Assembly: GCA_015064205.1 (NCBI GenBank) | Contig: SVSR01000002.1 | Location: 86,567-150,566 of the forward strand | DNA length: 64,000 nt | From: Oscillospiraceae bacterium | GTDB taxonomy: Bacteria; Bacillota; Clostridia; Oscillospirales; CAG-272 | Reading direction: 5' to 3' | Part shown: piece by piece, positions 1-8,376 of the stretch | Position numbering within the stretch: position 1 is the stretch's first letter | Layout: the number at the start of each line of letters is the position of its first letter | Made by a program: the position numbers and the translations under genes | Notes under the pieces: generated by a model | Told to the model about the DNA's origin: nothing | The model's input: the letters and a program-made list of their open reading frames with translations, nothing else | The model's database searches: none

Positions 1-402
1 GGAAGAAAGACTAAAACCGCCTCTTGTTCTTGTCAGCTTTCCGTAAAAGCGGTGAGTAGAGCCGCGCGGATAGCTTTTATCGGCATAGGTGCGGTTATAA
101 AATATTATCTCACAGCTTGCGCTGTTATCAAAGGCTTTAAATTTTGTAAGCGACAGATTCCCTCTTATCTTCACGCTTTTTGGGTCTGTGCCAACTGTAA
201 GTATAAGCGATACGGGTGTATCAAGAGGCGCGTCGGCAATAGTGTATATATTACCTCTGTTCTGGTATGCACGGGGAAAATGGTCTATGAGAGCCCCAAT
301 ATCGGTGATACCGAGTGAAGCAAAGCTTTTCTTTCGCACGGTGCTTATACCGGGTATATTTTCTATATCCGTTTTATTTGAAAAAGCTTCTCTTTTCTTC
401 AT
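1..402 (-). CDS. recG: ATP-dependent DNA helicase RecG, N-terminal part (runs off the left edge)
   Basis: Only the first 134 codons are in the window; the gene continues past position 1. The reading frame starts with M-K-K-R-E-A-F and has the RecG wedge-domain opening: an IPGIST...KKSFASLGI segment followed by DHFPRAYQNRG, then the OB-fold region. RecG branch-migrates and remodels stalled forks and recombination intermediates. Of two in-frame ATGs (402 and 408), 402 is preferred because the purine run GAGAGGGGG then sits about six bases upstream. It is the last visible gene of a minus-strand operon with murI 19 bases upstream. The helicase motor domains are outside the window, so identity rests on the N-terminus alone. 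Confidence 0.85.
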   Translation of the reverse strand, partial: MKKREAFSNKTDIENIPGISTVRKKSFASLGITDIGALIDHFPRAYQNRGNIYTIADAPLDTPVSLILTVGTDPKSVKIRGNLSLTKFKAFDNSASCEIIFYNRTYADKSYPRGSTHRFYGKLTRTRGGFSLSS

Positions 403-421
403 CTCCATCCCCCTCTCTTTT

Positions 422-1204
422 TTATTTCAGCTGACTAAGCAACCTCTTGCAAAGCTCTTCTTTATCGTCGTTTTCTTTTGTAAACAAGTACTCTATACGG
501 TGATCATCACTTTCGCAAAGAAGCCCTGCCGCTTCTATTCTGCGCTTTGCCTCTCTTGCGGTACCCGCCGCGCCGTCAAGGATAACGACATTATCTCCAA
601 GAAATTTTTCGAGCGTCTTTTTCACGAACGGGTAATGAGTACAGCCGAGAACTACGGCATCTATTTTTTTATCTCCAAGCGGTGCGAAGACATCGCGAAC
701 ATATGCGTCCACTACCTCGCCGTCGGTCTGCCCCGACTCTATTATTTCCATAAGTCCCGGGCATGCAAGCGGTATTATCTCCTCGTCGCTTGCAAATCGG
801 TCCATAAGGTTTTTGAATTTTTCCTCTTTCAGCGTCAGCGGTGTTGCCATAACAACTACTGTCGGATGCTCACATACGAGTGCCGCCGGCTTTATTGCAG
901 GCTCGATCCCGACTATCGGAAGGCTCGGGTACTTCTCCCTCATCACGCGCACCGCCGCGCTCGTTGCGGTATTACACGCAACGACAATCGCTTTTGCTCC
1001 CTCACCAAGCAAGATCTTTGTATTTTCAAGCATTATAGCAAGCACCTCATCGCGAGTCTTTACTCCGTAGGGCGCGTTTTTTGAGTCGGCAAAATATATG
1101 TAGCTCTCGTGCGGCATGATGCGCAAAAGCTCTGACAAGACCGATATTCCCCCAACTCCCGAATCGATTACGGCAATCGGAGCGTTTTTCTTATCTTTAC
1201 ACAT
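422..1204 (-). CDS. murI: Glutamate racemase MurI
   Basis: Converts L-glutamate to D-glutamate for peptidoglycan; cytoplasmic. Family hallmarks are present: AVIDSGVGG at the N-terminus with the first catalytic-face Ser, VVACNTATS with one catalytic Cys, and VVLGCTHYPF with the second catalytic Cys, in the right order over 260 residues, the usual length. I chose ATG at 1204 rather than the upstream in-frame start at 1225, because AGGAAGG lies five bases before 1204 and the longer form would overlap the upstream HAD gene. It sits between the HAD phosphatase (10 bases upstream) and recG, so it is probably co-transcribed from the promoter at 4016-4044. Confidence 0.95.
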   Translation of the reverse strand: MCKDKKNAPIAVIDSGVGGISVLSELLRIMPHESYIYFADSKNAPYGVKTRDEVLAIMLENTKILLGEGAKAIVVACNTATSAAVRVMREKYPSLPIVGIEPAIKPAALVCEHPTVVVMATPLTLKEEKFKNLMDRFASDEEIIPLACPGLMEIIESGQTDGEVVDAYVRDVFAPLGDKKIDAVVLGCTHYPFVKKTLEKFLGDNVVILDGAAGTAREAKRRIEAAGLLCESDDHRIEYLFTKENDDKEELCKRLLSQLK

Positions 1205-1214
1205 AATAACCTTC

Positions 1215-1865
1215 CTATATGGCAAATTCTCCGCTTTTTATTTTGTCTGAAAGCTCTTTCATACTGTCAAAAACAGGATACCCCGTTAACTCAAGCTTTT
1301 TTCTTGAGTGATGTGCGCAGACGAGCGCTATATCGATGTCAAGCTCCCTTGCTACCTCTGCATCGTGAGTTGTGTCGCCTATCATCAGATATTCTCGTTT
1401 ATCACGCGTATCGAAATATGCTATTGCTATGTCAAGCTTGCTGTGTGCATACACGTTATCAAGGGCGAGTATCTCCCCAAAGCAGTCTGAAATTCCAAGT
1501 TCAAAAAGCTTTGCTTCAAGCATCTCCCTCTCTGATGCCGAGAGGATCATCTGTTTAAGCCCAAGCTTGTCAAAATAGGCTATAAGCTCTCTTACTCCAT
1601 CTGTCATCTTTATTGAGGGCGAAAACCTTTTATAATTTTCTACCCATTCGTGCGCTATTTTCTCATACGGCTCTTTATCAAAATCAAAGCCGAGCGCGCT
1701 GTAATATTTGATTATCGGAAAAGTAAACTTTTCCCTGTATTCTTCAACAGAATCTATCGTTTTAAGTCCCCTTTTCTCAAGCAGAGGATTTACAGATTCT
1801 ATTCCGACTCCAACGTCGTCGATTATCGTTCCGTTGAAATCCCAGACGATATATTTATATTTCAT
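1215..1865 (-). CDS. HAD-superfamily hydrolase, phosphoglycolate phosphatase-like
   Basis: A 216-residue HAD subfamily I phosphatase. Motif I reads DFNGTI near residue 9, motif II is the ILSAS segment near residue 108, motif III the Lys of the SKLDIA region, and motif IV GDTTHD near residue 163. Between motifs I and II lies an alpha-helical cap. Motif I has Asn at the position of the general acid/base Asp (D-x-N instead of D-x-D). This is a recognised variant in some Gph-like HAD proteins, but the substrate cannot be predicted. It lies six bases after the U32 gene and ten before murI, consistent with one transcript. A small-molecule phosphatase for housekeeping repair of metabolites is the safest reading. 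Confidence 0.8.
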   Translation of the reverse strand: MKYKYIVWDFNGTIIDDVGVGIESVNPLLEKRGLKTIDSVEEYREKFTFPIIKYYSALGFDFDKEPYEKIAHEWVENYKRFSPSIKMTDGVRELIAYFDKLGLKQMILSASEREMLEAKLFELGISDCFGEILALDNVYAHSKLDIAIAYFDTRDKREYLMIGDTTHDAEVARELDIDIALVCAHHSRKKLELTGYPVFDSMKELSDKIKSGEFAI

Positions 1866-1870
1866 ACTGC

Positions 1871-3904
1871 TTATTTCCTTGCTATACGGCGGATATTGCC
1901 TGTGGGCTCTTTTCCCTCTTTGTACGCGTCAATGACACATTTAACGTCATCGGCACCCTCGTCGGTGAAAATATAGTGTCCGCAATATATATTTGCACGC
2001 TCAAGCTCGATTCTCTTGTCTGCCATATAGGTTACGCGGCTGTTATAGACTGTGTTTCTGTGCTTGTGCGTTTTGTAAACGGGGAATTTTTCACCCATTC
2101 TGTCAACAAGCTCTCCCTTACCCATTGAGCACTTGTCGCATCCCGACATGTCCTTAATAACGCATTTTTCAAGAAGCATCATCGGTATGCGGCCGTAAAC
2201 TACCGTGTTTTCTGATGCTTTGGGCAAAAGGTCTGCGATCTTGGCTAAAGTAAGCTCCGGCGAGGGAATTATATCTTCAAAACCAAGCTCGAGAAGCTTA
2301 TTAACAGTATATACATTCGTTGCATTGAGTCTGAAATCACCATGGCATATAAAGCCGTATTCGCGCGCAAGCGAAAGGTGCCCGATATTTGCAACAAGCG
2401 CGTGTACTGCTCCCTCTTTTTTTGCCTTTTCAAGCATGATCTTTATCTCGGAAACTTCCTTGTCAAAGATAACGGGTGGAAGTATCACTCCGTTTGCCGC
2501 ACCTTGCTCATATGCTTCGAGGGGCAGATATATTATACCGAAATATCCGCTTGCCGCATCAGGTATTTGCGCATTACTTAAAAATCTTGCGCTTTTTTTC
2601 GGGGTATACTCACCTGCGCCTGTAATTTCAGATATTTTCTTGTCATTCTGCCTGCGCTTTGGCATAAGCGCCTCTTCAATAGCCGCCACCGCATCGCGCC
2701 TTAGCGCATTTATCTTCGACACGGGCATGATAACGCCTGTATCAAGCTCGATTCTGGCTCTATTGCATACAAAATCGGTTGCGCCGAATTTGAGAATATT
2801 TTTTCTTACAGACTCCTCTGTCAGCGGCGTCCTTATCGCCCTCTCGGGCGCATCAGCATATGACGTCACGCTGATATTATTATCGCCGTCTGCAAGCGAA
2901 AGCGTTAAGCTTGCAGGCTCGCCAAGCTTTATTTTTGCAAAAAGCGAAAGCTCTCGCTTTTGATTTTTTATGTCAACATCATACTTTGGCACACTCAAAG
3001 CCTTATCGGCATCGGTCCGCACGCCGAGCATTGATGAGTTTATCCTGTTTTTAAAGTATCCGTCTGTAAAGCCGCTTCTTGAAAAGAGCGCGGCAAGCTC
3101 CTTCATTTCTTTAAAAGTTGCGTTTCTTTTCTCGTCTATGAGCCGCCTGTATATCGCCGTTGTTCCGTACACGTACTCGGGCGATTTCATTCTGCCCTCT
3201 ATTTTAAGCGATGCCGCGCCAAGCGCCAAAACGTCCTCAAAGCAGGAAGCAAGGCAGTTATCCTTAAGGCTCAGGGGATAAGCGCCCGAATATGGCAGAC
3301 GGCAGGGCTGGGCACACTCGCCGCGGTTTCCGCTTCTTGCGCCCACGAGTGAGCTGAACAGGCACTGCCCCGAATGCGACACGCAGAGCGCTCCGTGTAT
3401 GAACATTTCTGTTTCGATTGGAGAGTTTTTGCAGATTTCATAAAGGGTTTCACGGTCAAGCTCTCTTGCAACTACCACGCGGCTGAAACCGAGGCTTGCT
3501 AAAGCTTTTGCTCCCTCGGTATCATGAACAGACATCTGCGTGCTCGCGTGAAGCTCTATATCGGGAAATATCCGCCTTACCTCGCACGCGAGCCCGAGAT
3601 CTGCAATAATCAGCGCGTCTGCGCCTGCGTTATACAAAAATTCTATTTCGTCAAGAGCAGATTTTATCTCTCTGTCATATATGAGCGTATTGAAGGTGAT
3701 ATTCGAGCGAACACCGTAGTTGCGGCACTTTTCTATTGCTCTTTTTATATTCTCACGGTCAAAATTCTGAGCGTTCATTCGCGCATTAAAGGCAGATGAC
3801 CCGAAATATACAGCATCCGCACCGCCTGATATTGCCGCATCAAGCGCCTCCATGCTCCCCGCAGGAGCGAGAAGCTCGGGCTTTTTGTAAATAATCTTGC
3901 TCAT
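1871..3904 (-). CDS. Peptidase U32-family protein (RlhA/TrhP-like RNA hydroxylation enzyme)
   Basis: 677 residues with a U32 domain at the N-terminus (PELLAPAGSMEALDAAI, then GADAVYFG near residue 30) and the family's Cys cluster (GALCVSHSGQC...GNRGEC...QPC) around residues 170-205. A long C-terminal extension of the DUF3656 type carries a further Cys group (CVIKDMSGCDKC). Members of this family were first called collagenases. Characterised homologues (RlhA on 23S rRNA; TrhP/YegQ on tRNA) are needed for hydroxylation of cytidine or uridine, so an RNA-modifying role is more likely than proteolysis; the exact target is inference. First gene after the minus-strand promoter at 4016-4044, leaving a 5' leader of about 105 bases. 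Confidence 0.85.
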   Translation of the reverse strand: MSKIIYKKPELLAPAGSMEALDAAISGGADAVYFGSSAFNARMNAQNFDRENIKRAIEKCRNYGVRSNITFNTLIYDREIKSALDEIEFLYNAGADALIIADLGLACEVRRIFPDIELHASTQMSVHDTEGAKALASLGFSRVVVARELDRETLYEICKNSPIETEMFIHGALCVSHSGQCLFSSLVGARSGNRGECAQPCRLPYSGAYPLSLKDNCLASCFEDVLALGAASLKIEGRMKSPEYVYGTTAIYRRLIDEKRNATFKEMKELAALFSRSGFTDGYFKNRINSSMLGVRTDADKALSVPKYDVDIKNQKRELSLFAKIKLGEPASLTLSLADGDNNISVTSYADAPERAIRTPLTEESVRKNILKFGATDFVCNRARIELDTGVIMPVSKINALRRDAVAAIEEALMPKRRQNDKKISEITGAGEYTPKKSARFLSNAQIPDAASGYFGIIYLPLEAYEQGAANGVILPPVIFDKEVSEIKIMLEKAKKEGAVHALVANIGHLSLAREYGFICHGDFRLNATNVYTVNKLLELGFEDIIPSPELTLAKIADLLPKASENTVVYGRIPMMLLEKCVIKDMSGCDKCSMGKGELVDRMGEKFPVYKTHKHRNTVYNSRVTYMADKRIELERANIYCGHYIFTDEGADDVKCVIDAYKEGKEPTGNIRRIARK

Positions 3905-3940
3905 TTCACCGTTATGCTCCGTCTTTTTTCGTATTTGCTC

Positions 3941-3969
3941 TTGAAATATTTATAAATATAAAGTATAAT
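3941..3969 (+). promoter_or_regulatory. Sigma-A promoter for dut-maf-nth-cinA
   Basis: TTGAAA (3941-3946), 17-base spacer, TATAAT (3964-3969). Predicted start near 3976, giving a 5' leader of about 113 bases before dut. It points toward the minus-strand promoter at 4016-4044, so the first ~35 bases of the two transcripts would be complementary. Confidence 0.65.
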
Positions 3970-4015
3970 TATACTGTTATAGTGTTTGCCTTTGTATTTA
4001 TCTTATCTACGACTT

Positions 4016-4044
4016 ATTATAAACCATCGCTTGATTAAAGTCAA
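4016..4044 (-). promoter_or_regulatory. Sigma-A promoter for the U32-HAD-murI-recG operon
   Basis: On the minus strand TTGACT (4044-4039), 17-base spacer, perfect TATAAT (4021-4016). Predicted start near 4009. Good spacing and near-consensus hexamers make this one of the clearer promoters in the window. Confidence 0.75.
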
Positions 4045-4088
4045 CACAAACTTTAGGCGCGCACCCGCGCCCCGAAAGGATAAAAAGC

Positions 4089-4535
4089 ATGAAAACAGAA
4101 GTTAAAATAAAGAAAATGAGAGAGTCTGCAATCATTCCCGAATATGCAACAAGCGGTTCTGCCGCGCTCGATCTCAGATGCGCTGCAGACGAAAGCATCG
4201 TTATTCCTGCTCGCTCAAGAGCAGCTATACCGACGGGTATTGCCGTTGCGCCGGAGGACTCGTCGGTAGTATCTATCGTATGCGCAAGAAGTGGGCTTGC
4301 AACCAAGCACGGTATCGCGCTTGCCAACGGTATCGGCGTTATCGACAGCGATTACAGAGGTGAGATAATCGTATCCCTTATAAATAATTCGGACGTGGAT
4401 TTTACAGTCGAACCCGGCGACCGCGTTGCTCAGCTTATGTTCATGCCCGTTCTTACGGCAAATCTTATAGAATGCGTGGAACTTGACAAGACCGAGCGCG
4501 GCGCGGGCGGCTTTGGCTCAACGGGAGTTAAATAA
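4089..4535 (+). CDS. dut: dUTP diphosphatase (dUTPase)
   Basis: 148 residues, trimeric dUTPase family. It hydrolyses dUTP to dUMP and PPi, keeping uracil out of DNA and feeding dTMP synthesis. Motif 1 ALDLRCA, motif 2 ARSGLA, motif 3 GVIDSDYRGEI (catalytic Asp and uracil-binding Tyr), motif 4 PGDRVAQLMF and the Gly-rich C-terminal motif 5 GAGGFGSTG are all present in order, so the enzyme looks complete. First gene of a tightly packed DNA-maintenance operon; its stop overlaps the maf start by one base (TAATG). Confidence 0.97.
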   Translation: MKTEVKIKKMRESAIIPEYATSGSAALDLRCAADESIVIPARSRAAIPTGIAVAPEDSSVVSIVCARSGLATKHGIALANGIGVIDSDYRGEIIVSLINNSDVDFTVEPGDRVAQLMFMPVLTANLIECVELDKTERGAGGFGSTGVK

Positions 4536-5137
4536 TGGCAAAGCTCATTCTTGCCTCGGCATCAGTGCGCCGCCGGGAGATACTTTCGCATATCGGCCTT
4601 GACTTTACTGCCATCACCGCAGACGTTGACGAAGCCAGAGGCATACCCGACACTCCCGATAAAATAGTTGAGGAGCTTTCATTGCGAAAGGCAAATGCGA
4701 TACTGTCGCACTCCGATTACAGCACGGGCGACATAATTATCGGCTCTGACACCATAGTATATCATAACAAAAGCATACTGACAAAGCCGATCGACAAGGA
4801 CGATGCCGTGCGTATGCTAAAGGAGCTTTCAGGCTCATGTCACCAGGTTTATTCGGGCCTCTGTGTTACAGACGGAAAGAAAGTTGTATGCACGCACGCG
4901 ATGACAAGCGTGAAGATGAGAGAGATAAGCGAAGATGAAATTGCCGCCTACGTAAATTCGCTCGAGCCGCTTGATAAGGCGGGCGCTTACGGCATACAGG
5001 ATCTTGGCGGAATCTTCGTTGAAAGAATAGAGGGAGATTACTACAACGTTGTAGGCCTTCCGCTTGAAAAGTTATGTGTCATTCTCGATCGTGATTTCGG
5101 CTATAATGTCCTTGAAAAGAGGACAGACACCAAATGA
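4535..5137 (+). CDS. maf: Maf-family nucleoside triphosphate pyrophosphatase
   Basis: 200 residues starting LILASASVRRREIL, the Maf phosphate-binding signature, followed by the GSDTIV and DKAGAYGIQ motifs that complete the active site. Maf proteins hydrolyse dTTP/UTP or modified nucleotides to monophosphates and have been linked to septum control in Bacillus. It overlaps dut by one base and nth by four, so translational coupling is likely. Next to dut and nth it fits nucleotide-pool sanitation. Confidence 0.95.
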   Translation: MAKLILASASVRRREILSHIGLDFTAITADVDEARGIPDTPDKIVEELSLRKANAILSHSDYSTGDIIIGSDTIVYHNKSILTKPIDKDDAVRMLKELSGSCHQVYSGLCVTDGKKVVCTHAMTSVKMREISEDEIAAYVNSLEPLDKAGAYGIQDLGGIFVERIEGDYYNVVGLPLEKLCVILDRDFGYNVLEKRTDTK

Positions 5138-5796
5138 AAAAATTAACAAAAAATCAAAAGAAAACAAATATAAATGAAGCGTCAAAAATACTTGAGGGGA
5201 TATATCCCGATGCCGAGTGCGCTCTGAAATACGGCGGAGAGCCGTGGAAGCTTCTTATAATGGGCAGGCTTTCAGCACAGTGTACAGATGCGAGAGTCAA
5301 TATCGTTTGCGAAGACTTATTTCGTGTGTTTCCCACACTTGAGTCTGTTGCTTATGCAAAGGTTGAAGACATCGCTAAGATCGTGCGCCCGTGCGGACTG
5401 TACAACACAAAGGCACAGAATATTAAAGATGCATGCCTGATGCTAGTTAAAAAGTTTGACTCAGAGCTGCCGTCTTCGATGGATGAGCTGTTAAGCTTGC
5501 CAGGCGTTGGAAGAAAGATCGCAAATCTGCTTCTTGGCGACATCTTCGGCATTCCCGGCATAGTTGCGGATACTCATTGTATACGAATCTGCGGAAGGCT
5601 TGGTATGTATGATGAAGGACTGAAGGATCCAACGAAGGTTGAAAGGATACTTTCAGAGCTTGTAGAGTCTGAGTCACAAACAGATTTTTGCCACAGGATA
5701 GTACAGTTTGGCAGAGATATCTGCACGGCAAGGTCACCGAAGTGCGGCACGTGTCCGCTGTCGCACATCTGTTTAAAAAACATTAACAAGGAGTGA
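5134..5796 (+). CDS. nth: Endonuclease III (DNA glycosylase/AP lyase)
   Basis: 220 residues. Excises oxidised pyrimidines and cleaves abasic sites. The helix-hairpin-helix is LPGVGRKIAN, with the catalytic Lys in the helix-hairpin-helix region and the catalytic Asp in GIVADTHCIRI. The C-terminus has the four-Cys iron-sulfur loop (C at ICTARSPKC, then GTC and HIC). Length and motif order match the family. Start overlaps the maf stop by four bases; its own stop overlaps the cinA start region (GTGA). Confidence 0.96.
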   Translation: MKKLTKNQKKTNINEASKILEGIYPDAECALKYGGEPWKLLIMGRLSAQCTDARVNIVCEDLFRVFPTLESVAYAKVEDIAKIVRPCGLYNTKAQNIKDACLMLVKKFDSELPSSMDELLSLPGVGRKIANLLLGDIFGIPGIVADTHCIRICGRLGMYDEGLKDPTKVERILSELVESESQTDFCHRIVQFGRDICTARSPKCGTCPLSHICLKNINKE

Positions 5797-7064
5797 TATT
5801 TATCAAGATCACAACTGCGGAAATACTGTGCGTCGGCACAGAGCTTCTGATCGGCGATATTGTTAACACCAACGCCGCCTACATATCAAAGGCGCTTGCC
5901 GAAATGGGCATCAGCCAATATCATCAGAGCGTTGTCGGTGACAACGTAAACAGGCTCACGGAGGCGCTTGAGGAAGCTCTTTCGCGCTCTGATCTCGTTA
6001 TAACAAGCGGCGGACTCGGCCCGACTTATGACGATCTCACAAAGGAAACGGCGGCTAAGCTTATGGGTCGCGAGATGCACACCGACGCTGAGTCGCTTGA
6101 AGCAATAAAGACTTATTTTGAAAAAACGGGCCGAGTTATGACACCCAACAACGAAAAACAGGCGCTTGTTCCCGAGGGCTCTGTGGTTTTCAAAAACCCT
6201 AACGGTACGGCTCCCGGTATTGCTATCGAGGATTTTGAGAGGGGAAAGATCATAATCATGCTCCCCGGACCGCCCAGAGAGCTTGAGCCGATGTTCAGAG
6301 ATTCGGTGAAGCCCTACCTTCTCAAATTCACAGACAAGGTCATGCTCAGCCGCAACATCAACATTTTCGGGCTTGGCGAATCAAGCGTTGAAAATATCCT
6401 GAAGGATCTTATGAAGGTTTCAACAAATCCCACGGTTGCGCCATACGTTAACACGGGCGAGGTCAGGCTCCGCGTTACGGCAAGCGCTCCCACGTATGAG
6501 GAATGTGAAAAGCTTTGTAAGGATATGATTGAAAAAATACAGACAACCGAGGTTGGCAGGTATATATACGGAATCGATGCAGGCTCGCTTGAAAACGCGC
6601 TTTTATCAAAGCTTATTGAAAAGAAGCTAACCTTTGCAACTGCGGAAAGCTGCACGGGCGGTCTTATATCCAAAAGAATGACCGATCTTGCAGGCTCGTC
6701 GGCGGTATATCTGGGAAGTATAATTTCTTATGCAAACGAGGTAAAAGAAAAGTTTCTTGGAGTCAGCGCTGATACGCTTAAAGCTTACGGTGCAGTATCC
6801 GAAGAAACGGCGATTGAAATGGCAAGGGGCGCCAGAGAGCGCCTTGGCGCAGACATAGCCGTCAGCACGACGGGTATTGCGGGCCCCGGCGGCGGAACGG
6901 ATGAAAAGCCTGTCGGACTCGTTTACGTTGCCATCTCGTCAAAGCGCGGCGAGAGGGTAAAAAAATTAAATATAGCTCCGGGCAGAAGCGTTCGCGACTA
7001 CGTTCGCTATCTTGCGGCAAGCAACGCACTTTATCTTGCTCTTGAAGAAGCAAGCGAACTATAA
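5793..7064 (+). CDS. cinA: CinA family protein (NMN deamidase / ADP-ribose pyrophosphatase)
   Basis: 423 residues with the MoaB-like N-terminal COG1058 domain (AEILCVGTELLIGD; GGLGPTYDDLT) and the C-terminal CinA deamidase domain (AESCTGGLIS; TGIAGPGGGTDEKP). Acts in pyridine-nucleotide recycling; named for the competence-inducible pneumococcal gene upstream of recA, but here it is not beside recA. The start is uncertain: GTG at 5793 overlaps the AAGGAG that would be its Shine-Dalgarno sequence, and no ATG or TTG follows within reach. Either GTG is used by coupling to nth, or a rare start (ATA 5796 or ATC 5802) is used. Confidence 0.92.
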   Translation: MIFIKITTAEILCVGTELLIGDIVNTNAAYISKALAEMGISQYHQSVVGDNVNRLTEALEEALSRSDLVITSGGLGPTYDDLTKETAAKLMGREMHTDAESLEAIKTYFEKTGRVMTPNNEKQALVPEGSVVFKNPNGTAPGIAIEDFERGKIIIMLPGPPRELEPMFRDSVKPYLLKFTDKVMLSRNINIFGLGESSVENILKDLMKVSTNPTVAPYVNTGEVRLRVTASAPTYEECEKLCKDMIEKIQTTEVGRYIYGIDAGSLENALLSKLIEKKLTFATAESCTGGLISKRMTDLAGSSAVYLGSIISYANEVKEKFLGVSADTLKAYGAVSEETAIEMARGARERLGADIAVSTTGIAGPGGGTDEKPVGLVYVAISSKRGERVKKLNIAPGRSVRDYVRYLAASNALYLALEEASEL

Positions 7065-7095
7065 AATATTTTCCAAACGAAAGGAATTTAATATA

Positions 7096-8376
7096 ATGAC
7101 ATCTCTTGATCTTAAAAAGAAGTTATCCGAAAATGGTTTTGAAGAAATTTTCACCGTTTTATACGGAAAGGAAAATCTTTCAAAGGCAAACGAACGCTAT
7201 GCGCACGCAATTGATGAGTTCGAAAAGGAATTCGGCGAGGGCCATGACCTTGAACTGTTTTCGGTTGCAGGAAGAAGCGAGATCTCGGGAAACCACACAG
7301 ACCATAACTACGGTAAGGTTATCGCCGCGTCCATCGACCTTGATATAATCGCTGTTGCCTCAAAGAGAGAGGACATGCAGATAAATATAAAGAGCGAGGG
7401 CTTCCCGATAGATAAGGTTGACGTGTCTGATCCAAAGCCCTGCGAAAAGGAATTCTTCAAATCGGGCGCAATAATATCGGGTATGGCTCACGGTTTTCTG
7501 AATAACGGCTACAAAATCGGCGGTTATGACGCTTATACCACCTCAAACGTATTCAAGGGCAGCGGACTTTCCTCGAGCGCCGCGTTTGAAGACATGGTTG
7601 GTAATATACTCAACTATTTCTACAACGACGGCAAGGTTGAAAACCCGGAAATCGCAAAGATCGCGCAGTATGCCGAAAACGTTTTCTTCGGTAAGCCCTG
7701 CGGTCTTATGGACCAGACGGCTTGCGCAGTCGGCGGATTTGTTGCCATCGACTTCAAGGATCCCAAAAATCCCATTATCGAAAAGCTTGATTTTGACCTT
7801 ACGGGCGCAGGCTACTCGCTTTGCATCGTAAACACAGGCGGAAACCACGCTGATCTTAATGATGATTACGCTTCCGTTCCCGCTGAAATGAAGGCTGTTG
7901 CGGCTCATTTCGGAAAGAGCGTGCTTCGCGAGCTTGACGAAGATGAGCTTATTGCAGGCATTGGCGCGCTTCGCGAAAAGGTTGGCGACCGTGCTGTAAT
8001 GCGCGCACTCCATTTTATGGAAGAAAACAAGCGCGTTACATATCAGACAGAAGCGCTCAGAAAAAATGACCTTGCAACCTTCTTCAAGGGCGTTCACGAG
8101 TCGGGCTCTTCAAGCTTCAAGTATCTGCAGAACGTATATACGACCAAGAACGTTTTTGAGCAGGGGCTCTCTCTTGCTCTCTGCCTTGCAGAAAAGGTGC
8201 TTACAGGCAAGGCCGCGGCATGGCGCGTACACGGCGGCGGCTTTGCGGGAACTATTCAGGCGTTTATCAAAAACGAAGATATCCCTGCCTTCAGAGAAAT
8301 GCTCGACGGCGCGTTCGGCGAAGGCGCAACAACCGTATTAAAGGTCCGCCCGTACGGCGCTATAAAGATCTCCTGA
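7096..8376 (+). CDS. galK: Galactokinase (GHMP kinase family)
   Basis: 427 residues. Phosphorylates a sugar, expected to be galactose, at C1 (Leloir pathway). GHMP motifs: GRSEISGNHTDHN near residue 55 (sugar-binding signature of the Clostridial GalK type), the ATP-binding GSGLSSSAAFE, GLMDQTACAVGG, and the C-terminal WRVHGGGFAGT. ATG at 7096 is preceded by AAAGGAATTTAAT. A longer in-frame upstream start would overlap cinA and adds no recognisable residues. No galT or galE is nearby, so the gene stands alone in a DNA-maintenance neighbourhood. Related GHMP sugar kinases with another substrate cannot be excluded. Confidence 0.88.
   Translation: MTSLDLKKKLSENGFEEIFTVLYGKENLSKANERYAHAIDEFEKEFGEGHDLELFSVAGRSEISGNHTDHNYGKVIAASIDLDIIAVASKREDMQINIKSEGFPIDKVDVSDPKPCEKEFFKSGAIISGMAHGFLNNGYKIGGYDAYTTSNVFKGSGLSSSAAFEDMVGNILNYFYNDGKVENPEIAKIAQYAENVFFGKPCGLMDQTACAVGGFVAIDFKDPKNPIIEKLDFDLTGAGYSLCIVNTGGNHADLNDDYASVPAEMKAVAAHFGKSVLRELDEDELIAGIGALREKVGDRAVMRALHFMEENKRVTYQTEALRKNDLATFFKGVHESGSSSFKYLQNVYTTKNVFEQGLSLALCLAEKVLTGKAAAWRVHGGGFAGTIQAFIKNEDIPAFREMLDGAFGEGATTVLKVRPYGAIKIS

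Noticed and set aside
2205..2963. 252-residue open frame on the plus strand
   Set aside because: Lies wholly inside and antisense to the U32 gene, has Ser/Leu-rich shadow composition and no ribosome-binding site.
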